A DNA stretch of 64,000 nucleotides from Ancylostoma caninum (taxonomy: Eukaryota > Nematoda > Chromadorea > Rhabditida > Ancylostomatidae), in the NCBI GenBank assembly GCA_037903475.1, contig JBAJFG010000359.1, positions 144,001 to 208,000 of the forward strand. The letters are read 5' to 3'. Both the position numbers and the translations under genes were made by a program. Every line of letters starts with the position of its first letter. Position 1 is the first letter of the stretch. This document shows, one piece after another, positions 57,196 through 64,000 of the stretch. The notes beneath the pieces were generated by a model. It did not search any database and was not told the DNA's origin. It saw only the letters and a program-made list of their open reading frames with translations.

Positions 57196-58500
57196 CGTGA
57201 CGAAATGAAAGGAACAGCGATGCGATGTATTGGCGATGCGATCGCGTTGATCGCAACCTCGATTGCTCTGGCTCAGCAATAACATCAGCCTTGCACAGCA
57301 AATCCATGTGACGTAATCTTGCAAGCTCAACAAACCAGGCCATCCGGATAGGTACATTTGGCCTGGTACATGCATGTACATGTGCTTTCTACTCATTTAC
57401 AAGGAAGTTACGAAGCTCAAATAATTTTTTCATTGTAGCTGTGAAAACTGGAAAATTGTGAGCAAATGTTGCGTGTGTTTTTCACCACAGCGGTGTCCTT
57501 GCACGCACCGTGACCTTGTTCGCCACAATACTACTATTACTCTACACTCACGCAGGCGCAGTATAGGCCGTAAACGGGGAGTGCGGATGGGTGGGAGAAC
57601 AGGAAGAGAATCTGGGGTCTTCATGAATCAGGGGCTATTATTCGGAATTGATTTTTATCTTCAATTATTTAAAAAAAAGTGTTTCAATATAATATTAAGT
57701 CGAAATTTTCTCTCTACCTAAAAAATCGACAGAACGGGTGTATGACCAAGAGAATTGGTGGAGGACCTTTCTTCCGAACAGCCTATTTTGAGTAGTTATT
57801 GGGAACCTTGGCAACGGCTGAGGACAGCAACGGCTGAGCACAGCAACAGCACCAGCGTTGATCTGAAAGATTGTCAACAGATATCCCATAGGACACCACT
57901 AATCCATTCTCTTCGAATTACGGAGATATGACCTTTAGCAGCAACGACGTCTTAAATGATCTTAAAGCTGGAGGAATGCTACAGTTCGAAACGCTCACGC
58001 GATCCAGGGCAGTCATGGCAACCATTTGAGTAGCCATATCTATAAACTTGTGAAAACGCTCAAATAAAAACGGAAAATATGGAAAATCATGAGCTGTTTC
58101 ACACATTTTTAAGCAAATTTCACCAGTTTTTTATTGTGTAAAGAGGCCTGGTGCAAAAAAAAGGAGGTTGGTTAGGGCACCGTCTCCTGTACTACCTATT
58201 CTACTAACATTGTGCTCCCTGATTATAGCTTGATCTTCCTTTTTGCGACTCACCAAACTTTTTCGTTTGAATGATTTCAAATTGGGGGCTGCTAACGTTT
58301 TTGACGCACAGAAGCTGGAGTTCTCGATAAAGTGAATCAGTATGTCCAGCAAATAAAACAGGGTCACTACCAGTTCTCTCCCCCCCCCCCCCCCCCCCCC
58401 ACCTCCTCCTCCCTTGCTAAATGGTCTACAAGACGCTCAGAAGAAAGAACAGAACGACTGTCATGATTTGATCCTACGACGATGTCCTTGGCACCATAAC
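57196..58500. other. Unassigned stretch upstream of the membrane-protein gene
   Basis: Presumed upstream region. A CRE-like TTACGTCAC lies near 57309-57317 on the minus strand, and a C-run at 58380-58400. No gene seen. Confidence 0.3.
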
Positions 58501-58844
58501 CAAATTGGAAACAGGTCTACATTCGAATTCATCCGAAATTCGATAAACTAATCGAAAAAAAGCCCATTGTCGAATTCATTCGGAATTCAAGCATTGGATG
58601 AAGGTGCAGTTTTTGGGATTCGAATGTTTGGTTGCGGTACCACTTCGTCCATTAAACACCTACTAATTTCGACATAAACTTTCAAAAAGAGAAGCCAGCT
58701 ACTAGTTGGCTTGTCTCTTGTGAGCTTTATATGTTCGGACGGTTCGTGCAATTGTCGATGTGACGACGGTAGAGCAGCGTACGGACGACACTTAAGGCAA
58801 TCTTGGCCATAAAAGCTATCGCTAGTATAGTTAACACATTCGGA

Positions 58845-59760
58845 GAGGAGCTTCGAATATTCGAATATCGAATATTCGACTCTTCAGAAACCATTCGAAC
58901 GAATGAATATTATTCGAACGTCCAATGTCAGAAGTATTCGAATTCGAATATTCGAATATCAAGGGTTTCGAATATTCAAATATTCGAATATTCGAACATT
59001 CGAATATTCGAATATTTGAGAAGCATTTGCTAAAGAAATCTCTGCGAATATCGCCTGACATCAAAGAAGCTTGTCTCAAGTGATCAGTTCATTCTTCATC
59101 GTAAAGCTTCGACAGTAAATCTAGCACAGAACAACGAAAGCAAAACTTCAGTAGTAAGTATCTTCTGCTATACTTCTGAGATGTGACCAGCATAAACCGC
59201 GCTATAAGGTAAAATCACACAAAACGTGGTTGGAGTTATGGTCTCTCTCATAAGTGTGGACATTTGCCGAGATATCAAAGGGGAAAAGAGAACGGAGAAA
59301 TGGGTAGGGGACGCACGGAAGTAGTTGCGAAGAGAAGGTACAATGAGCAAATACTATAAAAGTAGCACGAGGAAAATCTAGACCAACCATACACACTACG
59401 ATGTTCTGAAAGCATATTGTTCTCCTGGTGCCTTACTGCAGATCTGCAGATATTTCGTAATCGTGGTGATGATGCGTATAATCTGCTTTATTTTACGCGA
59501 AAGTTGTGTTGGTAACGTTGTCCGGTTACATCCATAGTACCGCTAAAGGATACGCGCTAGTTTTTTTGCTTTGAATGGCGATCGAATATCGAATATGGGC
59601 TTCGAATATTCGAATATATTCGAATAGTGCGACCTGTCGAATATTCGAATTCGAATATGTTCGAATATTGGGCGATTCTCGAATATTCGACTATTCGAAT
59701 ATTCGAATATTCGAATTTTTCGAATAATTATTCGAATACGAATATTCGGTTAGAACTATA
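58845..59760. repeat. Two TTCGAATA-rich palindromic clusters
   Basis: Clusters at about 58845-59025 and 59579-59755 consist of ttcgaatattcgaatat-type words, each its own complement, around 550 bases of ordinary sequence. A weaker echo (attcgaattcat) lies at 58520-58600. They could be ends of one element or two expanded simple repeats. Confidence 0.6.
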
Positions 59761-60879
59761 ATCGCTAGGGTAGGAGGCAGCCTCTGCCCCATTGCCAAGC
59801 ATCTGTTTTGAGCAAATATCTACCGTACCAACTAAATTCATTGCAGTTGAGACTTACTTTCGAAACCAACATCGACAGAGAACTGAGAAACCACAAAGAT
59901 TAATGTCCTCGACGTGTTCAGAAAGGAGTTCAAAATTGATTGCATTGCAGAGTTGTTTGAAATACTGGTGTGCGGTGCGTTTACATCAAAAGATTCCATG
60001 GCACAACCGCCGGTAATAATTGTTGTGTTGTGTGCTGGCTATTTAGGAACAAGTGGGCAGGTATGTGTTCCAATAGAGGTCCGAATGTAGTATTCAGGAA
60101 CCACCCTATTCTATCCATTGGCCCTCCCACGCAACTGACGATGGGTCTTACTTTGAGAGCGAAAGAATCTTTGGACTTGAGTTCTCACAAACTTCGGTGT
60201 AAAACATCTGGCTCACAAAGTGAACACATCTGAGGGTATGCTAGTTGTGTCTACTTTCTATAACGGATGACTCCACTAAGGCTCCTGGATGACACATCGA
60301 GTAGTTAAAGAGGGCGTGGCCTCGTCGGACTTTAGTGGACACATCCGCACCCATGACAATGAAGTCGTGCTAGACATATGGAAGAGCGGAGTGCTGGTAG
60401 AGTCATCCGTGGACGTTAGTGGACACAACAAGCATACCCTGGTATGTGTTCACTTCCACTCTCGTCTTGACAACTGGATGTGTCCAGTTCTATTTCTTAG
60501 TTCATCGCTGGCCTGAAATTTGCGCGGTTTGATGAGGACATACACAGGTAGAAACAAGTAGATCGATCTTGAGGCAAGCAATTACAATAGCATATATATA
60601 ATCCTGCTGATTTTGCTCCACAAGCCCACTCCCTGTTTAGTTTGCGGTGCTGGCCGAGAAATTCTCCTACTAAAGATGGGCGATACAAAAATGTTCAGAA
60701 GTTGTCTTTCTGTTACGGCAACATCTAGCTGGTGGTGGGTGACAACAAGCTCACCACCTTTACCACTCGTTTACATACTCATCTGTGCAGATTGGAGCAA
60801 TTCTCGAGCCTTGTTGATACCTTCCCTCTATACAGGAAATAGAGTGAATGCTCCTCCGCCTTTGTCGTGCTAACAAAGG
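59761..60879. other. Unassigned stretch
   Basis: Short frames only. No supported exon, RNA or element. Confidence 0.3.
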
Positions 60880-61800
60880 AAGGATACTTCATCAGTATCG
60901 CCTTTTGTATCGAGATGTATACTGCCTTACTCAGCTCGCAACGCTGATTTCAAATCTGTTTTTGTCTGCTTCTAAACATTTTTCTGTGAGGATTTTTTAG
61001 CACGGAAGATTGCTCATGTAGGGTGCATGATTCTGCTGTTTCGCATTTTTCTTCCATCTAATGTCTTCCTCTGAAAATCCGATGATGCATCCCATAGAAT
61101 ACTCTCAGAATTTGAATGGAAGGGTTATTTTAGACGGTGATCGCGATTATCCACATTCTTTGCATGTCACCTCCGTATTCTCCCCTAAATCGGTGTTTTC
61201 TCCCAATTTCCTACTCTGTACCTACCACATCTCTTCAAGAATGGGGTTATGTCAATTAAGCTCTCTATGCAAAATTTGAGATGACTCCATGGAAAACCCC
61301 ACCCTACCGCAAATCTATAAAAATGGAGCTTCGGTACAAAACGGATACGATATTCGGGTTCAACACCTCAAATTACCCGCTTGGACGACGTTTGGACAAG
61401 AATTATACTTTCGAAATTTTGGTGCAGAACTAGTCGTATAAGCGGATAAAAGATCCATTTATTGGTGGAATACCTCATAAACCGCACAAAATATAATAGA
61501 TTTTCAGAGAAAAAAGTAGGCGAAAGGAAAATGCGAAACAGCACACTATGTATGATGGGGATTGAACTTGCAGTATGATTACTGGCGAGCCAGAGACACC
61601 GTTGTACCACGTCTGACCAGGAACACCGCCTTCATGAACCCTACATTATCATTTTGCCGTGCTAAAAAGGGCTGTAATCCTCACAGAGACAAATTTAAGA
61701 GCAGATGAAAACAGATCTGAAATCAGCGTTGCGAGCTGAGTAAGGCAGTATACATCTCGATATGAAAGGCGGTACTGATGAAATATCCTTCCCTTGTAAG
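60880..61800. repeat. Foldback: ~165-bp inverted arms around ~580 bp
   Basis: The left arm (60880-61042) has gtatactgccttactcagct, cgcaacgctgatttcaaatc, gcacgg and tgtagggt. The same words return inverted at 61620-61800 (agctgagtaaggcagtatac and so on), about 78% alike by eye. A related piece, cgctatgctgatttcaaatc, occurs at 7845-7880. The centre contains the tRNA-like block at 61551. Type of element unknown. Confidence 0.7.
61551..61622 (-). pseudogene. tRNA-like sequence
   Basis: The minus strand reads CCTGGTCAGACGTGGTACAA, then CGGTGTCTCTGGCTCGCCAG and GTTCAATCCCC. An A-box-like TGGTACAACGG and B-box-like GTTCAATCC are about 40 bases apart, but the acceptor ends do not pair well. Most likely a tRNA-derived relic. 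Confidence 0.4.
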
Positions 61801-62128
61801 ATATTGCGGACTTGGGCTGCAAAAAATCGAAAGCTCACCTCAACACTGGGATTGGCAGTTTGCTGTTCAAAGAACTCGAAGAACTGTGTAAACATTATTT
61901 TAGAACATTTTATATAGCCGCCATTGTCGGTATTTTTAGGTGAGAAACCGGCGATTCGCACATTTTCGTGGCATTTTTTACTCCGTAGAAGTGCAGTATC
62001 AAGTAAACATGTAGATATATGCGTAGTAGAAATTCATGATGTTGAGCATTTAATCCCCGTTGAGTTCCCCTACCGTTTTGTGCCCTTGTTTGCAACGTTT
62101 TTTTTCCTGCCCAGTTGTGCCTTAGTAT

Positions 62129-62695
62129 TGTAACCGTGAGGGACCTAGGGGGCGCAACGAGAGGACCCAAGTAGGCGTGGCCAGCACTTCATAAGCGCAC
62201 TACGGGATGCGCGAGAACGGATAACTAGTCCTATTTATAGTGCGCTGACGAAGGAAGCTCACGTTCGAAGCGCAGAAGGACTTGAGAAAGCATCGGTCGG
62301 CAACTGCCACTTTAGTAGAGTGCAGTGTTGCGTTAGAGCTGTCAAGCTCCCGATCTTGCGGTCCCGCAAACCCACGAAAGTCTGGTGGAGGCCCGGGGAA
62401 ACACTACATCTGTAAGTTATCCGTTCTCGCGCATGCCGTTTCTTGGTAGCGGCCGCGTCTCAGTCCTTAATCCCTCCCCTAAGGTACAGGTCCTCCACGA
62501 ATTTTGTTAGTTGCCTCTTAGTAGCAAGGGTTTTACACAACTGTGCACTTGTATATAGTTTGTACCTGGTATAGTCTTACCTACAGTTAGCCTTATCCTA
62601 TATTATTCTATAGTGAAGCGCATTAATAAACTTTATTAAAAGTATCTAGTAACCCCTTTTTCCTCATCCCATTTAGCCGCATTTGTGTTGTCGCA
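62129..62695 (+). mobile_element. Possible LTR with adjacent leader
   Basis: Begins TGTAACCG, has a TATA-like CCTATTTATAG at 62230-62240 and AATAAA near 62625, and ends ...GTCGCA directly before TGGGGTGTTAAAAG, which could be a primer-binding site. No second LTR, target duplication or retroviral-type frame is visible, so this is tentative. Confidence 0.35.
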
Positions 62696-63092
62696 TGGGG
62701 TGTTAAAAGAAACCCCGGGTTTTTAGTATCCTTAATCTTATTCAGGACTAGTGACACAGGACCGCTAAGTTCTGTAAGTGTCTGCGTACCGAACAAGTGT
62801 GCGGCCGCCGTAGGCATTGCAAGAAGTTCACGTCACGCAGACGAAGGCCCTAAAAACCAGGAAACCGGGGACCACAAATGACCGCTCTCGGCCTGGCAAA
62901 GGGACTACTCCAAGCGTCGGAACCGAACGGCCACGAACAGGCGATGATCGCCTCCAGGGAGATATCCCCTTTGAGCAGGATCTCGCCCGTCCACCTCCTT
63001 CACTGTGAGCTCCAAGCCCACAACCCTCTCCCAGCAATGGTGTGTCGCTCCTACCATCATAAACTTCATCAAGGGTAGTAGGCCCCACTCCT

Positions 63093-63114
63093 TTTATTGA
63101 CAAGCATATTTATT
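63093..63114 (-). terminator. Polyadenylation signals of the Crumbs-like gene
   Basis: On the minus strand AATAAA occurs at 63109-63114 and 63093-63098, about 140-160 bases after the stop codon at 63253. Either could serve the transcript. Confidence 0.6.
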
Positions 63115-63252
63115 TCATGTCTTTGTGACATATCGTAAAGATACCCGTATCTATTAACGATGACAATAGTGAACTGCAACAATACAAACACAACAACTAT
63201 AATAAGCACAGGAAAATGAAGAGTACTACTTCCTTACAAAGTAGCGATCGTT

Positions 63253-64000
63253 TCATATCAATCGCTCTTCAGGGGGCAGTTTGATTATTGAGTTCATCTG
63301 AAAAAAAGACCCACTCAGCTGGAAAAGAAGAGATCTCTGAGAACTGCACGTTTCCTCTATCATTATTGGGAAATTTTGGGTTTATTATCCTAAAAACACC
63401 GGAAATAATGCGCACAATCAGACCTGCACTCGAGCACCGTTCCGTTCTTGATGACTTGGGCTATAATGACCATGGAGTGAACGTTTTCCACGAAGGGCAA
63501 ACGCTAATAAAGTACATCCAAGTATGATAAGCACTATAAGCACAGCAGAAACCGGTCCAGCAATATAGTTCAACGAAAGTACTTTATGTTCAGGTACCTA
63601 AAGAATTCAGGAAGCAGATCAATTACAGAAAAGAGATAGTGTAATAGAACTGTATTCTTAACATCACACCAAATGACCACTTCTTAGGGAAGCTATAAAT
63701 ATCCTAATTTAAGAGGATTATGTTTCAAAAAAGATTCGACATGCCATCGGACTGCTTCCGGACGTTAATGTTCGAATAGTCTCGATTTCACTAAATTACT
63801 AAGACTAAACTACTGAAAAACTTTCGAAACAAATGGAATCAGCCCAACTTTTCGAAGAGCGGAGTATAACACCGATTCTCAGCTAAGCTGTTCCCAGCAG
63901 TTGTTGAATGACGTAATCTTCTAAAATATTTACCGAAGTTGAGCATTGTGCTCCTGTGTATCCACGATTACATTTGCATTCATGGATAGAGGTTTCATAA
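63253..64000 (-). CDS. crb: Crumbs-family transmembrane protein, 3' exons (partial)
   Basis: Apical polarity membrane protein. Three exons: 63934-64000 (continues beyond the window), 63424-63597, 63253-63297; introns of 336 and 126 nt, all phase 0. The first ends an EGF domain (HECKCNRGYTGAQC). The second has a transmembrane helix (SAVLIVLIILGCTLLAFAL) and the juxtamembrane tail RGKR...HGHYSPSHQE, like the FERM-binding motif of Crumbs (GTYSPSxQE). The last reads NSIIKLPPEERLI then stop: the ERLI PDZ-binding end that recruits the PALS1/Stardust and PAR-6 class of proteins. Acceptors are TTCTTTAG and CTTTTTTTCAG; the GTCTGA donor at 63423 is weak. Which nematode paralogue (crb-1, eat-20 or another) cannot be told from the tail. 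Confidence 0.9.

Overview
The window looks like nuclear DNA of a clade V (strongylid or hookworm-like) nematode. This is inferred from short GT-AG introns with TTTCAG-type acceptors, 5S-like sequence close to that of Caenorhabditis, and a transposon load of RTE and CR1-like LINEs, Tc3/Tc1/mariner, Penelope-like, Helitron-like and hAT elements. No bacterial, viral or organellar genes were seen. Most long open frames are decayed transposon reading frames or translations of tandem repeats.

Host genes, all on the minus strand: (1) at the right edge (63253-64000) are the last three exons of a Crumbs-family gene: EGF end, transmembrane helix, FERM-binding tail and a terminal ERLI PDZ motif. (2) A small multi-pass membrane protein is recovered from splice signals: four exons at 38993-40549 and a probable first exon at 57100-57195. 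If these join, intron 1 is about 16.5 kb of nested transposons, and the last intron (78 nt when empty) carries a Helitron-like insertion. (3) An exon at 27352-27470 resembles exon 1 of gene 2, so it may be a paralogue. (4) Weaker exon candidates lie at 8166-8649, 27006-27197 and 26544-26730.

Layout: 1-0.5 kb, a tRNA-derived SINE with perfect target duplications. 2.5-7.0 kb, a CR1-like LINE broken by an RTE copy and a palindromic TTAA element. 7.3-8.7 kb, a possible gene with a duplicated exon. 10.7-13.3 and 14.9-17.6 kb, two RTE copies with target duplications, the second fused to a tRNA-like leader. 18.4-19.4 kb, a decayed 5S rRNA-containing tandem duplication. 20.6-26.4 kb, a mariner-like relic, a Tc3-like element with an almost intact transposase, and a Penelope-like element with inverted ends. 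27.6-30.3 kb, a second type of RTE-like LINE. 31.1-36.7 kb, three tandem arrays (82, 80 and about 117 bp units). 35.5-40.1 kb, three Helitron-like elements. 40.8-45.6 kb, RTE and CR1-like fragments. 46.3-48.1 kb, a hAT-like element. 49.2-56.1 kb, LINE, mariner and Tc1-like remains. 58.8-59.8 kb, TTCGAATA-rich clusters. 60.9-61.8 kb, a foldback. 62.1-62.7 kb, a possible solo LTR.

The most distinctive observation is a set of five sequences that share the terminus AGGCAG and sit between TTAA duplications (5.6, 14.3, 44.1, 47.0 and 54.6 kb). Three interrupt other transposons, and in two of these the empty site can be read directly. No transposase for them is visible here.
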